Source of the DNA: Hibiscus mutabilis | Lineage: Eukaryota > Streptophyta > Magnoliopsida > Malvales > Malvaceae | NCBI GenBank assembly: GCA_019671005.1 | Contig: CM033718.1 | Span: 33,434,508-33,498,507, forward strand | Reading direction: 5' to 3' | DNA: 64,000 nucleotides | Shown: in pieces, positions 43,484 to 54,868 of the stretch | Position numbering within the stretch: position 1 is the stretch's first letter | How the letters are laid out: each line of letters starts with the position of its first letter | Program-made: the position numbers and the translations under genes | The notes under the pieces: model-generated | What the model was told of the DNA's origin: nothing | Database searches by the model: none | Seen by the model: the letters and a program-made list of their open reading frames with translations, nothing else

Positions 43484-43540
43484 GACATCAGCCCTAGTCA
43501 AGATGATGTCAGCCCTAGTGAAGAGGATGTCAGCCCTAGG
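43484..43540 (+). repeat. 21-bp tandem repeat in T9 U3
   Basis: Units start at 43484, 43505 and 43526: GACATCAGCCCTAGTCAAGA, then GATGTCAGCCCTAGTGAAGA, then GATGTCAGCCCTAGG. The spacing is exactly 21 bp. It lies about 100 bp upstream of the TATA box, where enhancer repeats are common. Confidence 0.85.
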
Positions 43541-43628
43541 ATTCAAATTGTTGCTAAGATGATCATAAGCCTTAGCCCGCCCAAATTAAAACCCTAAGGC
43601 TTATCCTAGGGTTTCCCACACATGCCTG

Positions 43629-43636
43629 TATAAAGG
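43629..43636 (+). promoter_or_regulatory. T9 LTR TATA box
   Basis: TATAAAGG in the context CCTGTATAAAGGACATC, about 590 bp into the LTR. Confidence 0.55.
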
Positions 43637-44514
43637 ACATCAAGCAAGCACATAAAGGACGACACATTGGAGATCAAATTGAGAAAAGGTTGCCTTCTTA
43701 CACATTCTCTTAATTTATTTGGTTTTTATTTGATGATGTTAAACGATTTTGGTTTTTGGATGGAAGCCCCAACCATGAACCAATTTTCTTATGTTGGTTG
43801 AGGGATGTTTGGTTCAAATGTTGATTTTATGCTTTAGTTTCTTTAATGATAAATTTGTTTCGGCGAAGTTTTTCTATTGGCATACTTGGATTTTTCCTAA
43901 ATACTCTACCAAGTGAGAGTTGGCCCTGTTGGCCTATTGCTCATCAATATCTTACCAGACTTAGGTTGGCAACGATTGAGTTGTTGAATACTAAGGAGAG
44001 AAGCTTTGAGAGAAGTTGTTCAAGTAGATGAACTTACTTCGGAAGTGATATCTTGCTCGATTGGTTCTTAATCAAATCAGTTTATTTAAAAACATGCACT
44101 ATAGAGATATAGGGTTTTTTATATGATCGACTTAGGACAATGACCATCGAGAGAGGCTTTGCTAATTTTAAATCTGCTCCGCAACAATACCAAGATAGGT
44201 TGACATTAAATGTTGGCGCAACATGAATAGCATGAAAACCAAACACTCCCTGCCAATGCTCATCATTCATTAAAACACTCTCCTCGCCAAGGTCTTTACT
44301 TTACTTTACTTTTAGTACTTTTCTTTTTTTAGTGTCAAAATCAATTCCAAAACAAATCATTTGGTCTTGCAAGGCAAGTAACATTCAAACAATCAAATTC
44401 CAAGTCAATCTCTGTGGGATCGATACTCATCTTGGCACTATTTTACTAATACATATATTTTGCCTCTTTTGCCAGCATTCATAACACACTTCTTCTAGAG
44501 AGTCTACAAGTTTT

Positions 44515-44532
44515 TGGTGTCGTTGCCGGGGA
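44515..44532 (+). other. T9 primer-binding site (tRNA-Asp type)
   Basis: TGGTGTCGTTGCCGGGGA lies six bases after the LTR end. It differs from the tRNA-Asp complement TGGCGCCGTTGCCGGGGA by two C-to-T changes. Confidence 0.9.
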
Positions 44533-44617
44533 TTGCAATGAAGTTGATTATTTTTAAGTTTTTACTTGTCTTTATTTTATTTTAATTTTATTTTACTTTT
44601 GTTTTTTTACTCGGTGT

Positions 44618-46010
44618 ATGACCAGAAGCCACCCTGTGGTGGATGAGTGGCCATACGATCCAAAAATTGAGAGAACCTTGAGGAACTAAAGAAAAGATTC
44701 CAAGAGATGAATAATCAAGGTAATCGAGGGAATGATATGGCAAAAAATGAAGGAAATCTACAAAACAATGAGATGCCACCACCACCTGTTGTCCCAATTG
44801 TCAATGAAGAGAGACCTATTAGAGAACATTCGACACCAAACATTAACAATTTAATGCCAGGACTTGTTGGCACAGAGGTAAATGAACCAAATTTTGAACT
44901 TAAGCCAGTAATGATTCTAACTCTTTTGAATATAGGTCAATTTGATGGAGCACTTATTGGAGATCCTAGGCAACATTTGAAGCAGTTCATGTAGATTTGC
45001 CAATTATTCTAACAAAATGGAGTATCTGGAGACACTATGAAGTTGAGGTTATTCACTTTTTCATTGCGAGATCGAGCCAAGGCTGGGCTCAATTCTTTAC
45101 CAATTGGCTCAATCACTTCATGGGTTGACCTATACCAGAATTTCTTGACACGATTTTAGCTGCCAACACTCATTGCAAAACTACCAGTGAGATTATTACA
45201 TTCAGACAGGCTGATGATGAAACAATATATGATGTCTGAGAGAGATTTAAAGACCTATTGAGAAGGTGTCCTAAGCAGGGATTCCCAGATTGGACCCAAA
45301 TTCAAACCTTATACAATGAATTGAATGCACAAAGAAAGACTATTGTTGATGCTTCAACAGTCGGTTCCCTGCTAGACAAGAAGTATTTAGAGGCCATTGA
45401 TATTCTTGAAAGAACTGCAATTAATGACTTTGAATATCCTTTTGCAAGACTCGGGACTAGAACCAAAGCCAGTCAGAAATTGAAGTTTGATGAATTAACA
45501 TCCATTCAAGCCGAGATTTCCAACCTCACCACCATGGTGAGATCTTTGCAAAAGAACAATGAGTCCCAAGAAGTTAAAGCATTAGACCCCTTCTGTACAA
45601 TATGTGGAAGAATGCCCTGCCAATCCTAAATCGATAAAATTTGTTGGCAATGCTAATCGTTACTATAATCCTAATTCCAATACTTATAATGGAAATTGGA
45701 GACATCGCCCTAACTTAGCTTGGAGAAATCAATGAGGTAACCAGCACTATGAATAGCGGCAAAGTGCCAGAGGCAAAATAACAATGTCATGCCAGCATTC
45801 AATGGCAATGCCATGCCAACATTTTATCAAAATGTTGTGCCACAAAGAGTTCAAAACAATTACCAGCAAGGGCAGAGGTTCAACAAAGTAGGTCCTCCCA
45901 ATGATTACATGGAAAAGAATGATGTCACAGTCCAGAGTTTGGCAACAACAGTGAGAAACTTGGAAATTCAAATTGGACAACTTGCCAATACACTAAATAG
46001 TCGACCCTAA
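44618..46010 (+). pseudogene. gag: T9 gag, broken
   Basis: The start is the ATG at 44618 (MTRSHPVVDEWPYDPKIERT), like T1. A stop follows after about 27 codons with a frame change. 44707-44994 encodes the capsid block FELKPVMILTLLNIGQFDGA and DPRQHLKQF, then stops. 45258-45629 covers RCPKQGFPDWTQIQTLYNEL, KKYLEAIDILERTAINDFEY, a coiled-coil part (QAEISNLTTMVRSLQKN) and DPFCTICG. 45789-46010 is an Asn/Gln/Met-rich tail with VRNLEIQIGQLANTLNSRP, the usual gag end in Athila. Confidence 0.83.
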
Positions 46011-46319
46011 GGAGCCTTTCCAAGTGACACTGAAGATGCTCGGCACAAAGACAATGAGCAATTCAAGGCCATAACCCTTGTAAGTGGTAAGTAGTGCGAG
46101 GTAGAGATGGCTGCCAAGCAACCAACTAACTGCCAAAGTAAAAAGCAGTGCCGATAGACAAGACTAGAGAAGCAGATAAAGAAGAAATTAAAACAGATGA
46201 TGTCAGTTCCAATGCCAGAACCGAGGCCAAAACAATGATGCCAAACGTGATGCCAACATTGATGACAAATAGACTGAGCCTAAACAGCATACTGATGCGA
46301 AAACAAATGCAGTATTGCC
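46011..46319 (+). other. T9 gag-protease linker
   Basis: This low-complexity linker is rich in TGCCA/TGCCAA words. It encodes Lys/Glu/Asp-rich then Ala/Met/Thr-rich stretches in shifting frames (for example KTREADKEEIKTDDVSSNAR). It corresponds to the octapeptide repeat linker of T1. No independent gene. Confidence 0.6.
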
Positions 46320-47174
46320 TTGGCAAAGCCGCCAGCGCCAGCATATGTTTATCCACCACCACCATTTCCAGCAGGACTTCAAAAGCACAAACAAGACCAT
46401 CAATTTAAGCGCTTCTTGGAAGTTCTTAAGCTGTTACAAATTAACATTCCATTGGTAGAAGCCCTTGAGCAAATACCGAACTATGTAAAATTCATGAAGG
46501 ACATTCTATCCAAAAAGAGAAAGTTGGGAGACTTTGAAACAGTCGCTCTCACTGAGGGATGCAGTGCCATAATCCTAAACCGATTGCCACCAAAGCTAAA
46601 AGATCTAAGAAGTTTCACTATTCCCTGCACAATTGACAACAAATTTATGGGCAAGTCATTGTGTGACTTAAGAGCCAGCATCAACTTGATACCAATGTTA
46701 GCTTTCAGGAAGCTTGGCATAGAAGCAAGACCTACCACCGTGACACTCCAGTTGGCATATCGATCCTTTGCGCATCCCAAGGGTAAGATTGAGGATGTGT
46801 TGGTGAAGGTAGACAAATTTATCTTTCCAACTGATTTTATTATTTTGGATTATGAGGCCGATGTTAACATTCTAATTAGGCCATTCATTGCCATGAGTAG
46901 GGCTCTTATTGATGTTCATAGAGGGGAATTAACAATGCATATGGATGACCAACATGTTACTTTTAATGTGTTTCAAGATTTGAAATATGCAGATGAACCT
47001 GATAAATGTCAAGCTGAGGAGGTGATGGAGTCCATTTATACTATGGACATGGCACAGTTATGCCAGGATACAGAATTTGATGCCAGCATGCTTGATCGCG
47101 TAGCTGAACTGTTTGAAGAACCTAAGGAATCAGCCTTAGAGGCTGAACATGTAAGTTATTTTGAGCCTCTATAG
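46320..47174 (+). pseudogene. pol: T9 protease region, active site altered
   Basis: A 284-codon open frame starts MAKPPAPAYVYPPPPFPAGL, followed by FKRFLEVLKLLQINIPLVEA, EQIPNYVKFMKDILSKKRK, then SLCDLRASINLIPMLAFRKL. The last block is the Athila protease, where DLGAS is usual. Here the Gly after the catalytic Asp triad is Arg. A second block, ADVNILIRPFIAMSRALIDV, has lost Gly of the ILGRPF motif. The frame ends in TAG (47172-47174) in the middle of pol, where CAG is likely ancestral. Confidence 0.87.
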
Positions 47175-48030
47175 TTGGCCGACAAAGAGATAAAAGATAC
47201 TAAACCATCAATTGAGGAACCACCAGAGTTGGAGTTAAAACCATTGCCAATTCACTTGAAGTATGCTTATCTCGGTAAACACTCAACTCTACCAGTGATC
47301 ATTGCCATTGATCTCACTAATGATCAGAAGGAGAGATTGCTGGCAATATTAAGATATTATAAGGAAGCATTGGGTTGGACCTTGGCAGATATCCAAGGTA
47401 TTATCCCTACCATTTGCATGCACAAGATCATTTTAGAGGAGTACCATGGTAAGACCATTAAAGGTCAAAGAAGGATAAATTCGAGAATCAAAGAGGTAGT
47501 TAATAAAGAGATCATAAAATGGCTTGATGACGGGATCATTTATCCCATTTCCAATAGCTCATGGGTTAGCCCGGTGTAATGCGTGCCAAAGAAAGGTGAC
47601 ATGAACTTGGTACAAAACGGTGAAGTTGAATTGATTCCCTCCAAGACCATCACAGGATGGAGAGTGTGCATGGATTAGAAGGCTGAACAGTACCACAAGG
47701 AAAGACCACTTCCCATTGCCTTTCGTCAACCAAATGTTAGATAGGGTGGCAGGTAAAACTTTCTATTATTTTTTGGATGGTTATTCAGGTTATAATCAGA
47801 TTGCTATCACACCTGATGATCAAGAGAAGATCACGTTCATGTGCCCTTATAGGAAATTTGCTTTTAGAAGGATGACATTTGGCCTTTGTAATAAGTTGGC
47901 AACGTTCGAACGTTGCATGATGTTCATTTTTTTGATATGATATAGCATAAAATGGAAGTATTCATGGATGATTTCTCAGTGTTTGGCAAAACATTTGAAG
48001 AATGCATTCATAGTTTGGAGCAAGTCTTAA
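47175..48030 (+). pseudogene. pol: T9 reverse transcriptase, 5' part
   Basis: 47175-47579 encodes ELELKPLPIHLKYAYLG, ALGWTLADIQGIIPTICMHK and RINSRIKEVVNKEIIKWLDD, then GIIYPISNSSWVSPV and TAA (a CAA codon is expected). 47716-47940 holds FYYFLDGYSGYNQIAITPDD (first catalytic Asp at 47776-47778) and TFGLCNKLATFERCM. After a frame change EVFMDDFSVFG is intact (FMDD at 47961-47972). The gene stops at 48030, where T10 is inserted, and resumes at 60010. Confidence 0.88.
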
Positions 48031-51000
48031 TGTGATACCCCAAATCCTAGCTTAGTAGTAATTGAGTCAATTGTTTAAGTTGATAGCTTAATTGAATTTA
48101 GAAATTAAGCTAAATTGATTAGTTAAAGGGCTTAATTGAAAGAGAGAACGAATTAAGTGATCAAATTGCAAGGACCAAACTGAATTAAGCAAGAAAGATT
48201 AAGCTTGCATGATAAATTTCCTAATTCTCTCAATTGCCATTGATTAATTATATGATTAATAACCAATTAAGGTTAATTTAGTAACTTCACTAATTCCAAT
48301 AATGTGGATAACCACATTGTCATCATCTTCTTCACTATGTTAGATGAATGGAAGAAGAAAGAAAGAAAGAAAAGAAAGTTGAGAGCGAAACCTTGAGAAA
48401 ACACCATTGGAGCATGAATTAAGCTTGCACGTGTAGAGATTTATCATTGAATTGAGCTAGGAAGCAAAGTGAGTATGATTGAACCTTTGTTTCATTCGAA
48501 TAGCTTTTATGTTAATTGAATTTGGTTGTTTGACATGTTAAGGTAGAAATTGTTATTGTATGAACTTGATTGATGATTGAATTAGTGTTGTATATGGCTG
48601 AATTGAAACAAAGAAACATGGGTGTTATGTTATGATTTGTGAACAATGAATTGGTTCATCTAGTGACATGGTCGAAATTAATAATTGCCTAAATGATGAA
48701 ATTGATGAATGAATTGAATATGATCATGATTAGGTATTGTATTTAAGGTGTTAGACAAGTTGAATTGTTGTGGTTATATGCTGGAAATGAAAGATCAAAA
48801 GTATGAACATAGTTGTATAACATAGAAACTGTTTTAGTAGAACCTATTGAATAAACTTGTAAAATTGAGCTTTGTAATTACGTTTCTCTGTTTTGGCTGC
48901 CTTGAAAATGGATTAACATTGACTAAACATGTTTAGGATTCCATATGAAATGAATTATAGGGCCAAAACATTGGTTAGAATGAATTTAAGGAATTAAAAT
49001 GTAAATAAGTGCAATCTGCAGAGAATTGCTTTGTTATGGGCAGTCACTTTGAAAATTCACCAAACATTGTATAGATCAAATTCAGGGCTGAAATTTTAAT
49101 GACATGATCCTTGGTATGTCTATTTTCATTAGGTGAAAACTGGGTCCTTTGCTGGAAACTGTAAATAGAAATTACTGGACAGTGCAAATTGTCCAGGCAG
49201 TGTAAATACCCTGTCTTTGAACAATAAACTGTATAAATTGGATAAGAACTAAAATGCAAGCCTATTATGGTCTTAAATAAAATTTTATTAGCTTTCCAAC
49301 GATATAAATTAATGGAAATTCCAACCTAGGAATTGAAAGATATGCCTGTTTAAGCATGTAATATGCAAGCTGCCAGGCAGCAACAGTTAAGCTAGTTGGA
49401 AACTGTTTTATACACAGTTTTATTGGACTGTTTTGTAACAATTTGGGATAAATAGATTCTGCCTAGCTTTGTTTATTGAAATATTGGCTGAATTGTACTT
49501 ATATGAGCATAATCTTGCTGCCATAATTGTATATGATAAGTACTAGTAATATTACCTTGCTTGAATGGTCATATGAGACTTGTTTTAATATGCATTTGCT
49601 TGTATAATGTCTTAGAACCAGCTTTGAACTTAGTGGAGGAAGAAAAAGGAAATCATCCAAAGGCTAAGAACAAGGGAATAGCTATTCAAGACAATTGCTA
49701 GATTGCTAGATTGTATTATGAGTGTAGTTATTTTAGGGTTGGGACATAGGTCCTAACCAACCTTACATGTCTAAATTATTGTTTAAACGCGATACTATGA
49801 AATGACACTAAATCATACTTGGTAACTGATTAAATGGGAAGAAAGGATTGACAAAGATTAAGTAAGTTAATTGCTTGTTCGATTCTATTATGGATTGAGT
49901 AGGAAATTGTGAAATGTTGATGGATTTATTGCTTGATATGAAAATGCCAAAAGGAATTGGTAGTATTATTGTATTAAATATTACTTGCCAAGTTAATCTA
50001 ATGTGAAATGAAATAAATGCAATTGGCCTAAGGGTCTAAAACGAATTGATCTTGAATTACTTGTTGACTAAGTAACTTGTGTGATGCTTGAAATAAAAAG
50101 ATTCTATAAGCCCTTGGTTGTTAGTTGGTCTTGGGTAGAACGACATGCCTTAGAGTCTAGAGCTCCAGATTTTGGTAAGTAAATGTACCCTACTGATTGG
50201 TGTTGAAGACACCCTACTGTTAGATACTTTGGGTATCGAATTGTTCTGGTACGTTGAGTACCCTAGTGCTTGGTGTTGTAGACACCCTACTGATTCTGGT
50301 ACTTTGAGTACCCTACTAAGACTTGATTACCTAGTTCTACTATCTAGCAAGGCAAAGTAAATTATCAAGCTTAAATAAGACATGTCGCATGATATATGAA
50401 TGAGCACTGTAATACTTGATAATGAGCTTTTATTAAAATGAAATTTCATGTATAAGATGATAGAAATGCTATTCTGATTTGCTCATTATTTGCAAGACAA
50501 GCCTTATGGAATAATGACCCTATTCGAATAGGGGATTGATGAACATTATGCTCACTTGCTAGCATTTTTGATAGACTTTGATGCTTGATTGTTTCAAATA
50601 GTAATTGCTATTTGTTTAAAATGTGTATTGTGTACATTCAGTTAGTGGTTGAACTAGCTAGTTCACACTCTAATCAATTTGAAGCCTAACTAGGTTGATC
50701 TAGAATAAATGAATTATAGTTCCCTAAAGTGATTAATTCGATAACATGCTAGTTCTAGGAACTACCTCACTAAGTACCATGTGTACTTATCATTCTTGTT
50801 TCCTTCTTCCCAAAAACACAGGTTTTAAAGAGATTAAAGCATCCCAACCTTGAGCCGAGTTTATCAAGAGAATATTTAAAGTATGCCTTGCTTTTGTCTT
50901 GTTGCACTCCTAGTTGGTGGCCTAGTTTTATGTCTAGTTGTACAGGTCTCATGCATTTGGCTCATCTTGAAAATGTATATGAGATGTTTGTGAAATCTTG

Positions 51001-51622
51001 ATGAAATGGTTTGTAATGTTTTGAGTACCTATATAGAACTTAATGTATGACCTTAAGGGCACCTGTTGATATGTAAATTTGTAGGTAAAGTTTGTAAGGC
51101 TTATGAACCTTTCTATTGGTATATAACAATGTTATCTTGAATCATGCTTGCCAATTTGAATTGCCATGACTTATTGCTTGCCTTGAATCCTGTACACTAT
51201 TGAATTGACATAGTTGGTACTTAGTATAATTTAATTGTTGACACATGCTCAAATGATCATCATAAGTATTCAAGATTAGTAATTAATCATAAATGGCCAT
51301 GCTTGTATCATGTATGAATTTTCGAATCCTTTCTTGTTTTACAAGTAGTTTATTCGAATAATGCTATGAATTGTTTAGTGAATTTAATTTGAATTTAAAT
51401 GAATTGGGCCCTAATTGTCTATGTGGTGTTCGAATGAGAGTAATTGGTAAAGGACAAATATAGTTCCTTAGTCTACAAGTAGCCTATTCGAATAAGATGA
51501 AGACGTTTCTTGATGTCTAAGTAATTTGTAAGAAAAGTTCAAATTAACCCCTAATTTTATGTGTCTTGTTTGATTGCTTGCATCTGGCACTCCTCGTTCC
51601 TAACTCGAGTGAGGGTATTACA
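48031..51622 (+). repeat. T10 5' LTR
   Basis: This LTR is 3592 bp. It shows the complete set of landmarks: start block with CTTAGTAGTAATTGAGTC, an A/G-rich stretch (about 48345-48400), GGACAGTGCAAATTGTCC (49177-49194), GCTGCCAGGCAGC (about 49370), GTGTAGTTATTTTAGGGTTG, GAGTCTAGAGCTC (50153-50165), the hairpin array, CCTCACTAAGTAC (about 50765), CTAGTTGGTGGCC (about 50910) and GGGTATTACA. No protein-coding region. Confidence 0.95.
50174..50312 (+). repeat. mini-hairpin array in T10 5' LTR
   Basis: Six stem-loops start at 50174, 50199, 50223, 50248, 50272 and 50298 (24-26 nt apart): GGTA...TACC, GGTGTTGAAGACACC, GATACTTTGGGTATC, GGTACGTTGAGTACC, GGTGTTGTAGACACC and GGTACTTTGAGTACC. The last five have perfect 5-bp stems around 5-base loops. 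Three different stem sequences (GGTGT/ACACC, GATAC/GTATC, GGTAC/GTACC) show paired changes. CTACTG-type spacers separate them. The array begins a few bases after GAGTCTAGAGCTC. Confidence 0.95.
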
Positions 51623-51627
51623 TAAAG

Positions 51628-51640
51628 TTGTATCAGAGCT
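51628..51640 (+). other. T10 primer-binding site (tRNA-iMet type)
   Basis: TTGTATCAGAGCT lies five bases after the LTR end. It matches TGGTATCAGAGC except at the second base. Confidence 0.88.
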
Positions 51641-51772
51641 AAAGGTTTAGATACTCGGACTAAACCGAGTATTCATGCATCATATAGGATTGAGTCAAGG
51701 CACCTGGAAGTCGTATTCTTGATATGCTTGTGTTTTTCTCATCTAATTCCTTCATGTTTACCCAATCGTAGT

Positions 51773-52880
51773 ATGTTCTACACAAGACTTGCTCGGGACG
51801 ATGAAAGTCCCCAAGGCTCCTCTAATGAAGGAGGTAGCGTGAGGATGGAACCGGATCCTCCAAGACAAACTGAACCCCAAGAGCAGGCTCAACCTCAGCA
51901 TGAAGCTCCTGCTATCCAAGCTATCCAAAGGGAATGTCTCCTTAGGATGAAGGAGATGTTCGATCAACTTTTATCGAATCTTAAACGAGACCAACCTATC
52001 GCCCCTCCTGTTGCTACATCAAGTAGAGCTCCTATTGAAAAACTTGCCCAACACCGAGCCTATACCATTGCTGGTACAAATGATGAGAAACCTGAGGATG
52101 CTGAGTATTAGCTCGAGAATACTATCAAAGTTGTGACTAAACAATTGCAATGCTTGGATGAGCACAAACTTGAATGTGCCATAGCACTCTTAGCTGATGA
52201 AGCCTTGAGTTGGTGGGAAACTACAACCCTGTCTGCTCCCGCTAACTCGGTCACCTGGGAATTCTTCTTTGAAGAATTCAAGAAGAAATACATTAGCGAG
52301 CAATATCTAGCTGAACGTCGAAGACGTTTCTTGTACCTCAAGCAAGCCAATCGACCAATTGAGCAGTATGTAGCTGATTTTTGCAAGTACTGTAAATCTA
52401 GCTCGGAATACATTAAAATCAAAAAGACAAGTGCCGAGTGTTTATTGATGGCTTAAATGATGAACTAAGTCTGATGTTCATGGCTCTAGGGATCACGGAT
52501 TTTCAAACTCTTGTCAATCGAGCCATTGCAACCGAGGCACAGATGAAAGCTTCAGAAAGAAGAAAGAACGGTAACAGAAGTGATAAAAAGCACAAGTGTG
52601 ATGATATGTCCTATTGGCAATCCAAGAAAGCCAAATTTCAGAAAGAAGGCTCCTTGACTTATACTCCTGCTCCGAGAAGTAATTATATGTCGAGACCTCA
52701 ATCAGTGAACAAGCTCACAGTCCCGGTTATTTCTGTTAATAGCACGAGAAATTCTGAGAAAATGCCTACTTGCAAGTTTTGTCAAAAACCTCACCGTGGT
52801 CAATGCCGAGTTCAATCCAACTTGTGCTTTGTGTGTGGTGGTGATGACCATTATATTAAAATCAAGGGAGAGGCAAAGGC
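51773..52880 (+). pseudogene. gag: T10 gag, one nonsense mutation, one frameshift and a deletion
   Basis: The start is the ATG at 51773 (MFYTRLARDDESPQGSSNEG, where T3 and T5 have MSETR). The frame is open through EMFDQLLSNLKRDQPIAPP to DAEY, then TAG at 52109-52111 where T3 has TGG (AEYWHENTIK). The same frame continues with QCLDEHKLECAIALLADEAL, SWWETTTL, WEFFFEEFKKKYISEQYLAE. A frameshift near 52430 precedes FIDGLNDELSLMFMALG. The nucleocapsid keeps CKFCQKPHRGQC, but the second knuckle ends after CFVCGGDDHYIK because about 120 bp present in T3 are missing. Confidence 0.88.
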
Positions 52881-53290
52881 ACATATTCGAATGCCCTTAC
52901 CCACCAGGAGTCCCGAGCCCCTACTCGTATTTACCACATTCGTGGTAGGGAGGACAAAGAATCTCCTGATGTAATTGCAGGTACCGTTGAACTAAACTTG
53001 AATTCTGTTTATGCTTTGATTGATTCGGGGTCTACCCATTCCTTTATCTGTTCAACTTTGCTTGTTAAGCTCAAAATGAAGCCTGAACTAGACAAATCAT
53101 ACCTTGTAGTATCAAATGCCATAGGTGAAAAAATGCCAATCAATTTGATTTGTAGAAATTTTCCAATTGCTATTCGAAGCATTTCCTTTCCAATAGACCT
53201 TTGTGTTTTGCGAAATTGTGAGTTTGATCTAGTGTTAGGACTAGACTGGTTGGGAAACATCAAGCCTTAATTGATTGCCAAAATAGGAGA
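52881..53290 (+). pseudogene. pol: T10 protease
   Basis: 52998-53270 contains YALIDSGSTHSFICSTLLVK with an intact DSG active site, then FPIDLCVLRNCEFDLVLGLD and a stop after WLGNIKP caused by a one-base shift (T3 continues SKHQAWIDC). The upstream part (IYH-V-GREDKESPDVIAG) is in another frame because of the gag deletion. Confidence 0.85.
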
Positions 53291-54345
53291 TTGTATCTTC
53301 GGGGATTAGGGAAAGAATCCATCTTGTTAATAGATGAGAAACCGACCTCAATCCTTGCTTCTATGGTCTTACGAGACGAATATGATTCTGGTTTACCATC
53401 TATACCTGTTATATTTGAATTCCTCGATGTTTTTCCTGAGGAACTCCCTGGTCTCCCCCTGACTAGAGAAGTGGAATTCGGGATTGAAGTTCAACTTGGG
53501 GCAAACCCGGTGTCCATAACACCTTATAGGATGGCACCAGTCGAATTGAAAGAGCTTCATAAACAACTTCAAGAACTTCAAGACAAAGGTTTCATTCGAC
53601 CTAGCAGATCTCTTTGGGGTGCACCTGTCTTGTTTGTAAAGAAGAAAGATGGTACGATGTGTTTTTGCATTGGCTATCGACAATTGAACAAGATCACTAT
53701 CAAGAATCGATATCCGCTTCCAATGATAGAAGATCTCTTTGATCAACTCAAGGGTGCTGCCATGTTTTCTAAGATCGATCTTCGATCGAGCTATTATCAA
53801 ATGAAGGTGAAAGATGAAGACGTGCCTAAAATAGCCTTCCAAACTCGATACGGTCATTACGAGTTGCTTGTAATGCCATTTAGGTTAACTAATGCCCCGG
53901 TCGTATTCATGGATCTAATGAATCGCGTATTCAAGCCCTATCTCGACAAGTTTGTGGTCATCTTCATTGATGACATTCTAGTGTATTCTCAGAATATGGA
54001 AGAACATACTGAACACCTTCGAATTGTATTGCAAACTCTCCAAGAACGTCGGTTGTTTGCTAAATTCTCCAAGTGCGAGTTTTGGCTATCGAATGTTTCA
54101 TTTCTCGGTCACGTAATTTTAGCCAAAGGGATCAATGTGGATTCAAAGAAAATTCAAGCTATTCTTGATTGGCGACCTCCGAGGAATGTTGGAGAGGTCC
54201 AAAGTTTTCTCAGTTTAGCTAGATATTATCAAAGATTTATTAAGGGTTTTTTCTTCAATTGTTGCAAGCTTAACCAAGCTAACTCGAAAGGATACACCTT
54301 TTATTTGGTCGGAAAGCCAACAACAAAGCTTTGATCAACTTAAGC
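53291..54345 (+). pseudogene. pol: T10 reverse transcriptase, longest open frame in the window
   Basis: A 347-codon frame runs from the PR-RT linker (LRGLGKESILLIDEKP, FLDVFPEELPGLPLTREVEF, ITPYRMAPVELKELHKQL) through RT: APVLFVKKKDGTMCFCIGYR (Asp to Gly in CIDYR), QLNKITIKNRYPLP, FSKIDLRSSYYQMKVKDED (catalytic Asp kept), MPFRLTNAP (usual Gly is Arg), intact VIFIDDILVYS (FIDD at 53963-53974), SKCEFWLSNVSFLGHVI and VQSFLSLARYYQRFIKGF. A T-run expansion near 54247-54252 shifts the frame, and it ends at 54334 in wrong-frame residues. Confidence 0.9.
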
Positions 54346-54868
54346 AAGCTTTAACTCATGCTCCGGTTCTTATCCAACCAGAATCGGGCAAGGAATTCAC
54401 TGTTTACAGTGATGCTTCTCATCTAGGACTCGGTTGTGTCCTGATGCAAGATTGAAAAGTGGTTGCTTATGCTTCAAGGCAACTCAAACCACATGAATCT
54501 AACTATCCTACTCACGATATGGAGTTAGCAGCTATCGTATCAAAGTCTGGAGACACTACTTATACAGAGAGAAATGAAATCTATTTACTGACCACAAAAG
54601 TCTCAAGTATCTTCTAACTCAGAAATATTTGAATCTGAGGCAAAGAAGATGGCTCGAATAACTCAAAGACTACGATCTAGTTATCAACTACCATCCGGGG
54701 AAAGCAAATGTTGTTGCTGATGCCCTTAGTCGAAAGCCACACTCGGGTAATCTTCTAAAGTTTAAATCCTTAAAATTCGAAATGAAATTGAATCTTTCTT
54801 GTTATACAAGAAACTATTCGAACATTTGCTTCCTTGGCAAGTAACCATTCGAATTCCACCTAATAGCT
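54346..54868 (+). pseudogene. pol: T10 RNase H domain and tether, several breaks
   Basis: TVYSDASHLGLGCVLMQD holds the first catalytic Asp, followed by TGA. YASRQLKPHESNYPTHDMEL and AAIVS come next, then a short deletion at about 54540 (TTTGCTC missing compared with T2) shifts the frame through TDHKSLKYLL. DYDLVINYHPGKANVVADAL is readable near 54670-54730. Bases 54750-54868 are the A/T-rich tether. Confidence 0.83.

Larger units (their letters stand above)
43038..44508 (+). repeat. T9 5' LTR
   Basis: It runs TGTTAACTTTG to GAGTCTACA, about 1.47 kb. The U3 part (to about 43630) is rich in TTGCCA/TTGGCA words (43196-43335 and 43400-43435) and carries a 21-bp triplicate repeat. A TATA box is at 43629. 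The last 290 bp match 61858-62187. The 5' end is chosen from the TG and the ACTG flank match and is less certain than the 3' end. Confidence 0.7.
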
